Assembly: GCA_964246745.1 (NCBI GenBank) | Contig: CAXTRK010000002.1 | Span: 138,738 to 202,737 of the forward strand | Direction: 5' to 3' | Origin: Lichenicoccus sp964246745 | GTDB lineage: Bacteria; Pseudomonadota; Alphaproteobacteria; Acetobacterales; Acetobacteraceae | Length of the DNA stretch: 64,000 nucleotides | In this document: one piece after another, positions 51,952-60,700 of the stretch | How the letters are laid out: each line of letters begins with the position of its first letter | How positions within the stretch are numbered: the stretch's first letter is position 1 | Position numbers and translations under genes: made by a program | The notes under the pieces: generated by a model | Databases searched by the model: none | Told to the model about the DNA's origin: nothing | The model's input: only the letters and a program-made list of their open reading frames with translations

Positions 51952-54180
51952 CTAGAGGGAAGCCGCGACCGAGAAGAAGATGCCGCGCTGGGCCTGAACC
52001 CAGTAGAGTGCCTGGCTTTCCAGCGTCTGGCCGGCGTAGCCGATCAGCGAGCGATGATCGAGCAGGTTGGTCACATTGAGGTTTGTGCGCAGCCGGCCTG
52101 CGAATACCGGCAGCACGTAGCCGGCATTGAGGTCGATTTGGTTGTAGGACTTGATCGGGAACTGGTCCGGCTGCCCGGCGAACGCGGTATCCAGACCGTA
52201 TTGCGGTCCCACGCTCTTGAGCACGAGATTGCCGAATACATCGTCCTTGTCACGGAACACGCCACGCGAGTCGTAGAGCAGACCCAGGGCAGCGGTGCGG
52301 CGAGGCGTCTGCGCCAGAGTGTTGCCGTTGTTGCCGTAGTTGCTGTCGTTCAGCGAACCGTTCGCATAGACAGCGAAGCCGTGGCCCAGCATCACCGTCG
52401 CCTCGACCTCGACGCCCTTGAAGGTGGCGCCGCCCTGGTTGAAGTAGGTGGTGAAGCCACCAATCGTGTTGCTGGCAATGTAGTTGTGGAAGTCGATGTC
52501 ATAGGCATCGATCCCGAGATTGATCCAGGTGCGCTGGAACACGGCGCCGACCTGATAGCTCCAGGTCGTGGATGGCTGCACCGAGGTGATGTTGGTGGTG
52601 GAGAACAGATCGAGCTGTGGCGTGAGAAATCCCTCGGCAGCCTGCGCGAACAAAGACAGGTCGCGGGTCACGCGCCAGCTGGCGTCGAAGGCGGGCAGCG
52701 GCTTGTTATAGGTGGCATGGTCGTCGGCGGGCAGGCCGGTCAGCGTGATCGGGCCGTTCAGATAGCGCGTCACCGAGCTGTATTTCAGGCCGGCGGTGAC
52801 GGTGACGCTGCTGGCCGGTTTCCAGGCGAACTCGGCATATGGCTGCGCCGTCGTAAGCGACGAGAAATACTGCGCCATGTATGGCGAGACGCCGGGCGAT
52901 GAGGAATATGGCATCGCGTCGCGGGAGAAGTCGATGTTGACGGTGTTGGTGGTGAACCCCTCCCGCTCCGCCCACACGCCGAGACGCAGATCACCCACGT
53001 CGAAGTGCCTGACTAGACGCAACACGTCGCCCCAGTTGCGGAAATCGTACTGCGTACTGAAGCCCGGCACGTCGTCCTCAATATTGGTCTCCACGCCGTT
53101 CAGGTCGATTGTGCCGGACAGGTTCGGCGCCGTGCCGCCGGGATCCAGCCCATGCCGGTCGCGCTGGTCATAGGCAGTAGTATAGACCCGGTTGTCGAGG
53201 TCCCAGCCGGCGCCGAGATCGGAGGTCACCGCGAGATATTCGAAATCGGTGGTGTAGTTGTCGCGGTTGTAGCCATTGAAGGTCTGCGAGGTGGGATCGG
53301 AATTGAGCGAGAAGTCGCGACCGAGCGCGTTGATATTGGCCAGCGTTGTGCCGTATGGCGTCTTGGTGTCGGCATTGTCGAGGTTGACCACCAGCGTGAG
53401 CACGGTGCTGTCGCCGATTGGCTTCGCTACCTTGAGGAATAAGTTTCGTCGTTCAGTGGAGACGCCGGACAGCGCGCCGTTACTCTCCTCTCGAGTCAGG
53501 TCGAGCAGGACCTGCATGTCGCCGAGCGCCTTGATGTTCCCGGATTGCGCCTCGGCGCCGAACAGCTTGGTGCCAAAGCTGCCGGAGGTGCCGTAGGTCT
53601 CTAGGGTCGGCATCGCCAAGAGCTTCGCCGAGGTGAGCGCCACTGATCCGCCGAAGGTTGCCGAGCCGATCGACGAGGCCGGTCCCGGACCACGGTTGAC
53701 GGTGACGCTGCTGAAGTCACGCGAGAAGAAATAGGCTCCCGTCTGCGGAGACAGGTTGAACGGAAAGCCGGGGATCTGGATGCCGTCGAAGAGCACGCTG
53801 AATTCAGTGTATTGCAGGCCGCGTATGCTCTCGCCAAAATCCTGCTGCAGTCCCGGTCCGACCGGGCTGATGTCCTGCGCGCTCGGAGTCAGCGTCACAA
53901 CATCGTTATAGTCGTCGGTCGGTACCGCGATCTTTTTCAGCGTCTCGGCGCCGATCGTGCTGGTCGGCTCGGTCTCGTCGAGGCGGGATCCGCTCGGCGC
54001 GAACGAGGCGGCGGAATCCGGCACATCGGACCGAAGCCCGGTCACCTGGATCTGTTCGGCTGCCGGGTTGGACGCTGGTCCGGCCTGGGCGCGAGCGCGG
54101 ATGCCCGCAAACGTAGTCAAAGCCGCTGCAACCGCATAACCGAGCAGCGCATGCCGTATGACAAGGCGCGGCTTGTCCAT
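51952..54180 (-). CDS. TonB-dependent outer membrane receptor
   Basis: 742 residues. A signal peptide (VIRHALLGYAVAAALTTFAG, noted as LLGYAVAAALTTFAG, cleavage near ARAQ) is followed by the TonB box region EQIQVTG, a plug domain (SIRGLQY-like ESIRGLQYTE, VNRGPGPASSIGSATFGG, noted as RGPGPASSIGSATF) and a beta-barrel ending in VAASL. Ligand unknown. It is convergent with the TPR-glycosyltransferase gene and stands alone; no TonB or ABC gene is adjacent. Confidence 0.9.
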   Translation of the reverse strand: MDKPRLVIRHALLGYAVAAALTTFAGIRARAQAGPASNPAAEQIQVTGLRSDVPDSAASFAPSGSRLDETEPTSTIGAETLKKIAVPTDDYNDVVTLTPSAQDISPVGPGLQQDFGESIRGLQYTEFSVLFDGIQIPGFPFNLSPQTGAYFFSRDFSSVTVNRGPGPASSIGSATFGGSVALTSAKLLAMPTLETYGTSGSFGTKLFGAEAQSGNIKALGDMQVLLDLTREESNGALSGVSTERRNLFLKVAKPIGDSTVLTLVVNLDNADTKTPYGTTLANINALGRDFSLNSDPTSQTFNGYNRDNYTTDFEYLAVTSDLGAGWDLDNRVYTTAYDQRDRHGLDPGGTAPNLSGTIDLNGVETNIEDDVPGFSTQYDFRNWGDVLRLVRHFDVGDLRLGVWAEREGFTTNTVNIDFSRDAMPYSSSPGVSPYMAQYFSSLTTAQPYAEFAWKPASSVTVTAGLKYSSVTRYLNGPITLTGLPADDHATYNKPLPAFDASWRVTRDLSLFAQAAEGFLTPQLDLFSTTNITSVQPSTTWSYQVGAVFQRTWINLGIDAYDIDFHNYIASNTIGGFTTYFNQGGATFKGVEVEATVMLGHGFAVYANGSLNDSNYGNNGNTLAQTPRRTAALGLLYDSRGVFRDKDDVFGNLVLKSVGPQYGLDTAFAGQPDQFPIKSYNQIDLNAGYVLPVFAGRLRTNLNVTNLLDHRSLIGYAGQTLESQALYWVQAQRGIFFSVAASL

Positions 54181-54542
54181 CCTCGCTCTCCGGGGTCAGG
54201 TCGTCGTGAGCGCAGCGTCCCGTTGCCGCGCAACGGCCTGACAGATCCGGTCGCCACTGTCAGGTTCGCGTCAGGTTCGGGCTTTATGACCGGACAGGTG
54301 GCGTCTGCGTGAGACAGTTCGGTGAAATGTGACCGGAGTGCGAGCCTGATGCTCACACGACGCATCCAGGGCTCATCACCCGGATTCGATCACGCCTTCG
54401 ATGCATGGGAGGCGAGATCTCTGACGGCTCCCGCCGCCAGTGTTCCATTCAGAAATCCGTTGCCGAATTTCCGGGATGCTAGCTCTTTGTTTTCACTGGC
54501 CTGCTCGTCCCTGAAATGCTCCGGCGTTTCAGGGGCATGGCA
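54181..54542 (-). promoter_or_regulatory. Intergenic region between the TonB receptor and mbfA
   Basis: No gene is seen. Three elements are visible. A perfect dyad CCGTTG-5 nt-CAACGG lies at 54220-54236, close upstream of the receptor start. Two direct copies of GTCAGGTTCG occur at 54259 and 54270, exactly 11 nt apart (one helical turn). A stem CCCTGAAA/TTTCAGGG at 54509-54534 lies just past the mbfA stop and is a likely terminator. The first two may be regulator sites for the receptor. Confidence 0.45.
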
Positions 54543-55499
54543 CTATGCCTCGCCGATCAATATGCCGGCGGCAAGCACCAGGGCGCCGCCGAACATGACC
54601 TTGGCCGTCGCCGCGAACGGCGGGGTGTCCATGTAGCGGAATTGGATCCAGGCAATGATCGCGAGCTCGATGACGACGACGCAGGCGGCAATGACGGTCG
54701 CGGTCCAGAAGCGGGGGATCAGGTAGGGAAGGCTGTGGCCGATGCCGCCGGCGACCGTCATCAGGCCGCAGACCAGTCCACGCAGCAGCGGCGTGCCGCG
54801 TCCGGATAGCTTGCCATCGTCGGCGAGCGCCTCGGCGAAACCCATGCTGATGCCCGCACCCGTGCTCGCGGCCATGCCGACCAGGAAGGCGTTATGCGTG
54901 GAATGCGTGGCGAACGCGGCGGCGAACACCGGCGCCAGGGTGGACACTGATCCGTCCATCAGCCCGACCAGGCCGGGCTGGATCACCTGCAGGATGAAAC
55001 GCTTGCGCGCATCGTCATCCTCGCGCGCCTGAACGTCGCCGGGAATGCGTTTTTCCTCGATATGGCCCGCTGTCTGCAGATGGCCCGCTTCCGCCTCGGC
55101 GAGATCGCCGAGCAGCCGTCGTATCGCGGGATCGGTCGCGCGTGCCGCCGCCTGCAGATAGAAGCGGCTGGCGTCGGCCTCCATCTGCCTGGCCTGACGA
55201 CGCACCGCCTGAATGCCGCGCGGCGCCACCCGCCAGACCGGCAGCGGCACCGGCGCGCCGCGGATGTCGCCGCGCCGAACCTGCGGGATATGGTCGCCGA
55301 AACGTTTGACATAGAGGTCGATCAGCGCCCTTCGGTGGCCGCTTTCCTCGGCCGCCATGTCGGAAAACAACCGCGCGCTGTCGGGATAATTCTCGCGCAA
55401 CGTCTCGGCGAAGTCGGAGTAGGTACGGCCGTCCTCCTCCTCGTTCGAGATGGCCAGGGCCAGGATCTCACGCTCGTTCAGATCGACAAAATTCCGCAT
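54543..55499 (-). CDS. mbfA: Rubrerythrin-VIT1 fusion, membrane-bound ferritin A
   Basis: 318 residues. The N-terminal ferritin-like/rubrerythrin domain (about 1-150) has iron-binding Glu/His motifs NEEEDG, AAEESGHRR, EADASRFY and EAEAGHL. The C-terminal VIT1/CCC1 domain (about 165-318) has about five helices and GLMDGSVSTLAPV. MbfA exports iron from the cytoplasm and protects against iron and peroxide stress in Rhizobiales, where Irr controls it; the Irr site was not identified here. Confidence 0.92.
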   Translation of the reverse strand: MRNFVDLNEREILALAISNEEEDGRTYSDFAETLRENYPDSARLFSDMAAEESGHRRALIDLYVKRFGDHIPQVRRGDIRGAPVPLPVWRVAPRGIQAVRRQARQMEADASRFYLQAAARATDPAIRRLLGDLAEAEAGHLQTAGHIEEKRIPGDVQAREDDDARKRFILQVIQPGLVGLMDGSVSTLAPVFAAAFATHSTHNAFLVGMAASTGAGISMGFAEALADDGKLSGRGTPLLRGLVCGLMTVAGGIGHSLPYLIPRFWTATVIAACVVVIELAIIAWIQFRYMDTPPFAATAKVMFGGALVLAAGILIGEA

Positions 55500-55530
55500 G
55501 GCGATCTACTTAATCGGCGGCCGGCGGAAG

Positions 55531-57012
55531 TCAAAGCGGCTCGGGCGGCTTCCCGCTGCTCAACGTGCCCCCGCATGATGCCGCCGCTGCGGCCCGCCGC
55601 AGAGCCGCCTCGGTCCGCTCGATCACGGCGCCGACCGCCGCACCCCGATACGCCCAGACCGAACCCGGGACCGGGGGCGCCACGGTCATGGTGGCGTTGG
55701 CCTCGAACAGCAGTACCCTGCCCCGCGCATCCAGCGCGAAGTCGATGCCGCCATAGTCGAGCCCGAGTGCCGCGTGGATGCGGCCGAGGGCTGCCATGGC
55801 CACCGGCCCGAGCGCCGCCGGCATGTCGGCGAGGAAGGCCGCCTCCTCGGCGCGATGCTCCGGGCGGTCCTGCATCTCGGCGGTGAAATGATGCACCTTC
55901 CAGGTGGGCGAGATGGCCAGATGCAGCGGCAGCAGAGCGCCGCCCACCATCATCACCCGGTATTTGCGGAAGAAGCCGTCCGCGCTCCTGGCGTCGAGCG
56001 GCTCGATCAGGCTGAGGCGCTCTCCCGGAAGCGTTGCCAGCATTGGTGCCAGGTCCACCGCCGACTCGACACGAATGAAGTGCTGGCCGGTGTGAAAGCC
56101 GGGGCTTCGGAGCAGCACGGGATAAGCAAATCCCGGCGGAAGCGCGGTCTGCAACCCGGCGCGCGTCACGGTCGCGAGGCGCGGCGCGACGACCCCTTCG
56201 AGGACCCCAAGCCGTTGCGAATTAGCTTCGCGTGTGGTCGGCCTGACCCGCTCCGGCGGATTGAAGACGGGCGCTGTCGTGCGTTCCAGCAGACGCTGCG
56301 CGGTGTCCAACGCCTCACCGCAACGCTCGGCGTCGCCGATCGCGTTGAAGACAAGCTGGTGCGGCGGCAGAGCGACGTTCCGCTCCGCGTGGTCGACCAC
56401 AAGCGTATGTGTCAGGAAGACTGTGTCATCGAGCAGATGACGCAACGGCACGTTGCCGCCGCGGCCTGATACCAGCCTGAGCACGACAATCGGAGGTCCG
56501 ATGCCTCGATAGGGCCGACTGGTCAGCACGCGCCCGGCGAAACCAGCCGAGCGATGCCTGGCAGCTTCGGCCTCGTCAACCTCGTCCAGCAGATAGGACA
56601 TTCCTTGATGCGCCTCGGCCTGCAGCGGGTCGGCGCGCAAGGCAGCCTGATAGGCCTGATGGGCGGCCTCCATGTCGCCCGCTTCGCGCAGCAGATGGCC
56701 AAGGCTTGCCTGTGCCGCGGCATCGCCGGGGTTCGTGCCCACCGCCTGCAAGAGGACGGTGCGCGCCGCAGTGGTGAACCCGCGTCTGGCCAGCAGGGCG
56801 GCAAACTGACGCAGCGCCCCACCATGACCGAGGTCGCGCGCGAGCACGTCAAGATAGGCCCGACGCGCGTCATCGTCGCGTCCGAGGCGGTCGAGCAGGC
56901 AGGCGCGCTCGAAGTGCCCGTCGACATCGTCCGACGCTTCAACCAGCCTTGCCTCGACCTGCAGCAGGCGGCGCTCCTCGGCAACACGCGGCGCCCAGAC
57001 ACCTGTTTCCAC
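55531..57012 (-). CDS. TPR / ATP-grasp fusion protein
   Basis: 493 residues. The first about 150 form TPR-like helix pairs (DVDGHFERACLLDRLGRDDDARRAY, noted as FERACLLDRLGRDDDARRAY; GDAAAQASLGHLLREAGDMEAA, noted as AQASLGHLLREAGDMEAA). The C-terminal half looks like an ATP-grasp domain: FAYPVLLRSPGFHTGQH, LDYGGIDFALDARG and the metal-binding FEANATMTV. ATP-grasp ligases join carboxylates to amines; the TPR part could bind a protein or peptide substrate. No precursor peptide or exporter was seen nearby. Function unknown. Confidence 0.75.
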   Translation of the reverse strand: METGVWAPRVAEERRLLQVEARLVEASDDVDGHFERACLLDRLGRDDDARRAYLDVLARDLGHGGALRQFAALLARRGFTTAARTVLLQAVGTNPGDAAAQASLGHLLREAGDMEAAHQAYQAALRADPLQAEAHQGMSYLLDEVDEAEAARHRSAGFAGRVLTSRPYRGIGPPIVVLRLVSGRGGNVPLRHLLDDTVFLTHTLVVDHAERNVALPPHQLVFNAIGDAERCGEALDTAQRLLERTTAPVFNPPERVRPTTREANSQRLGVLEGVVAPRLATVTRAGLQTALPPGFAYPVLLRSPGFHTGQHFIRVESAVDLAPMLATLPGERLSLIEPLDARSADGFFRKYRVMMVGGALLPLHLAISPTWKVHHFTAEMQDRPEHRAEEAAFLADMPAALGPVAMAALGRIHAALGLDYGGIDFALDARGRVLLFEANATMTVAPPVPGSVWAYRGAAVGAVIERTEAALRRAAAAASCGGTLSSGKPPEPL

Positions 57013-57060
57013 ATCGCATCGATATCATGGCGACGGCGCGAAGCAAAGCGACGAAGACGC

Positions 57061-57432
57061 TCACTCTCTCTCGACGCCGCTTGCCCGGCGCAGCCACGCT
57101 GCAAAGCCTGTCTCGTCCATGGTTCCGGATACCAGCCGGATCATGTGCTCAACGACGTCCGGGGCCGCTGCCCTGAGTTGGACGCCATTGACCTTCAGGA
57201 ACAGCACGCAAGAGCTCCAGGCCGTGCGCTTGTTCGCATCATTGAAGGGGTGATTGCCGGCAAGTCCATACGCATAAGCGGCAGCGAGATCGAACAGGTC
57301 GCATTTATCCGGGTCGGAGTAGGCGAGCTTGTCGATCGGCCGGCCGAGGGCGCTATGCAGCAGGTGCTCGCTCTTTGCGCCCTGCATGCCGCCATATTCC
57401 CGCAGAGCCTGATCGTGCAGGAACAACACCAC
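57061..57432 (-). CDS. doc: Doc-type (Fic fold) toxin
   Basis: 123 residues from a GTG at 57432. The Fic motif HPFNDANKRTA (61-71) is intact, as is the preceding AAAYAYGLAGN. Doc phosphorylates elongation factor Tu. Homologous sequence continues upstream of this start (codons reading NEPQFLEPD back to a CTG at 57462 that overlaps the antitoxin stop), with no ATG, GTG or TTG available. The true start may therefore be the CTG, or the N-terminus is shortened. Paired with the AbrB-like antitoxin 26 nt upstream. Confidence 0.85.
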   Translation of the reverse strand: MVLFLHDQALREYGGMQGAKSEHLLHSALGRPIDKLAYSDPDKCDLFDLAAAYAYGLAGNHPFNDANKRTAWSSCVLFLKVNGVQLRAAAPDVVEHMIRLVSGTMDETGFAAWLRRASGVERE

Positions 57433-57458
57433 GTCCGGCTCCAGGAACTGCGGCTCGT

Positions 57459-57686
57459 TCAGCGCTCGGCGAGCTCCTGAAGGGCATCGGCCTGCTCACG
57501 AAGCACCTCGCGCGCCAGTTCCATCTGGCGTTCGAGAACGAGATTGCGCTTCACCAGCTTCAAGCCATCGGCGAGCTCGACCAGGGTCAGGTCCTGCCCA
57601 ACCTCAAGGCCCATGCGTATCCGCGTCTCGGCCGGGAACGTCACACCAACCGAGTTTCCCTGCCGGCGAACGGTCAAAACTGTCAT
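57459..57686 (-). CDS. AbrB/MazE-like antitoxin paired with Doc
   Basis: 75 residues. The N-terminal swapped-hairpin DNA-binding domain (VRRQGNSVGVTFPAETRIRMGL, noted as RRQGNSVGVTFPAE and GLEVGQDLTLV) is followed by an acidic helical tail likely to block the toxin. First gene of a two-gene toxin-antitoxin module. It replaces the more common Phd partner. Confidence 0.83.
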   Translation of the reverse strand: MTVLTVRRQGNSVGVTFPAETRIRMGLEVGQDLTLVELADGLKLVKRNLVLERQMELAREVLREQADALQELAER

Positions 57687-57799
57687 CCAAGCCTCGTATT
57701 ACCTTGCGTAAGACGAAGCATATCCTGACGCCTCCGCGTCAGCAAGGATTGGATTGGATTGCCGCGCGACGCTCCCCAGAATGGGCCTCACTTTCTTTT

Positions 57800-60700
57800 C
57801 TAATAGTTGAACTCGTATTTGAGTCCGACACTGCTGCCAGGATCGTTCTCCGGGGTGGTGGTTCCGGTGACGGTGCCGCCGGTGCCCACCGTGGAGTTGA
57901 GCTTGAGCCGACGGGTCAGGTTGATCTGCACTTGCGCTTGCGTGCCGGCGCCGGAGGTGGATTGCTGAGCCCCGACATAGACGCCCCGGGCGATGTACTT
58001 GCCTGCTTGGACGCTGGCGCCGCTGCCGTTGGTGCCGCCGCCGACCGAAAGCCGGTCCAGGCCGAGCCCGTTCTGCACGCTGCCGAGCAGGCCGGGACCG
58101 CCGCCGCCGACGCCGCTCAGTTGCGCGAGCGCCCCGGCCACGCTCGCGATCTGCGCCACGCTCAGTTGCGTGGTGGTCGAATTGAACAGGATCAGCGCCA
58201 GCACCTGGTCCGGCGGCAGCGGCGGGTTGGAGAAGAGCGTGATCTTGGGCGCCGAGGCGTAGCCGCCGACCTGCAACGTGGCGACCGTGCTGCCGACGAA
58301 GCTCTGCGCGGTGAAATCGAGCGACGGATCGATCTTGTTGGTAGGCCCGGCGCCGTTGAAGCCGATCCGCCCCTTGGTGAAGGTGAGATTGACGCCCGCG
58401 AGGCTGAAGGTGCCGTTGATCATGTTGAAGGCGCCCTCCACGTCCGGCGCCTTGCTGGTGCCGCTGACGGTGAGCCTGCCGCCGAGATTGGCGTCGAGAC
58501 CGTGGCCGCGTATGAAGATCTGCCCTGGGGCGTTCAGGGTCAGACCGAGACCGATCACCGGAGCGGCGGAAGTCGTGGCGGCTGGCGCGGGCGGTTTCTG
58601 CCCGGGACGGATGACGTCGAGCTTGGCGACGGAAGGCGGCAGTCCGCTCGGGATGTTGATGGCGGCCTTGTCGATGGTGACCAGCCCGTCCAGGTCGACG
58701 CGCGACCTGGCTTGTCCCTTGACCGTGAGATCCATGTCCAGCGTCGCGGTCAGCAGGTCGCTTGACAAGGGTCGCGCCTGGTGCGCGGTGATGTGCAGAT
58801 CGACCGGCAAGCCCGGCTCAAAGGCGCCGACGGTGCCGCTCGCGTTGATGGCGCCGGGTCCGGCGTGGGCGACGAAGCGGTCCAGGTCGATGGTCTTGCC
58901 GTGGGCGGTGATCAGCGCGGACATGTCGGTCAGACGCAGGCCTTCCGCGAAATCCTGGAACTGGCCGTTCGCGAGGCGGATGTTGCCTGCGAGATCGGGC
59001 GCATGCGTCGTGCCGGTCACGGTCATGTTCAAGGTGAGCAGGCCCTTGGCCTCGCGGCCTTGCGCGCCGAGCACGGCGTTGGCGACGGCGAGATCGACAT
59101 GGCCGCCGGCGTGCAGATCAAGCGCGCCCACTGTCGCGGTGTGCGCCGTGCCGGAGAGGGCCAAGGCGATCTGTTGGCCGGCGTCGAGGCGGGCGTCGAT
59201 ACGGGCAGTGCCCCCCGCAAGCTTGGCGTCGGCATCGAGGAAGGCCGGCGGCAGGGACGCGCCAGGGCCGCTGAGCACGCGCATCGATTTGGCGCTGACA
59301 TGCACCGTGCCGTCCGGTCGGGTCATGGTGCCGGTCAGATGCGCGCGGGCCGAAATGACGCCGCTCGCGTCCAGGCTGGGCGCGAACGGCTTGGCGAGGG
59401 CGGGCGTGACATTGGTGAGCGAGGCGGTGAGATCGAGGCACGGGCGCAGTGTGCCGGAGAGATTGATCAAGGCGGCCTGCGCCGGCGCGGCGACGCCGGC
59501 GCTGACCTCGGCGCGCAGGTGGTCGACCGCGATGGCCTGACCGAAGCCGATCGCGGCGGGGGCGAGCAGGCGCACCGTCTCGCCCTTGGCGCTCGCGCGG
59601 AGATGGCTGATCGCCACGTGCTTGTCCGGCACGTCCACCACCAGCCCGGCATCGATGGCGGCCGGCGCGCCGGCCACGTGATCAAATTGGCCGCGCACGG
59701 CCACCGCCATGGCTTTCTGCGGTCCGCGCAGGGTGGCGTGCGCATTGCCGGTGATGCCGTGGGCGCGAATGCCGGAGGCAAGCAAAGCAAGATCGAGGTC
59801 CGGACTGCCGGTCGGATCGAGGATGGTTCCGGCCAGCTTCAGCCGGCCGACCTGGGCCGCGTGGCTGGCGAGATCGCCGCCGATGTCGATATGCATCATG
59901 GCATTCGGCTGACCAGCTTCCCGTGTGGTCTGGATAGCGGCCTGGAGGCGGCCCGCGACCGGCTCGCCCACGAGCGGGCTGAGGTCGGAGAGACGGGTCA
60001 TGCGCACATCGACGGTGCCGAGCGGCAGGGTGGCGCCGGCCGGCAGCGTCATGTCGGCGTGCCCCGTGGCACTCTTCCAGTCGAGCTTGCTCAGCAGCAC
60101 GTGGATGCCGCCGCCGGCGGGATGATCGATCCGCGCCGCAAGCGAGAGCGGCGCCCGGTCAAGCGTGCCGCTCGCGGTGAGAGTGCCTTGCGGCGCATGC
60201 GGCAGATGCGACGCATCGACGGCCAGACGGATGTCGCCCTTCGGAATGGTGGCGGTGCCGACAGCGCCTTCGGCGTCGATCCTGGCCGCCAGGTCCTGGA
60301 GCGGGCCGGCTGCGGTGCCATTGGCGGAGAGCGTGCCGCGCAACGCCGGCGAGGCCGCTTCCAGGTCCGGGAGTTGCACCCTGAAGCTGGCGCTCAGCAC
60401 GTTCGCCAGATCGCTGCCGGAGGCGGTGAGGTCGAGGCCGGTTCCGTGCAGGTCGAGACTGTAGAGCCGCAGGTCGCGTCCTTTGGTCGTCGGCACGACG
60501 GAGGCGGTGAGGCCGATGCGGCCATCGTCGCCAATCAACCCGACTGCCTGCTTCTGGCCGCCGGTGACGGCGAACGTGCCGCCAAGGCCGAGCACCGCGA
60601 TACGGTCGGCGTAGGAGAAGCGGGCGCGCAGCGCCGCATGGCCGTCGAGCGCCTGGCCTGCCGCGGCGGCGAGCGGGCCGAGTTGAGGCAAGGTGACGCC

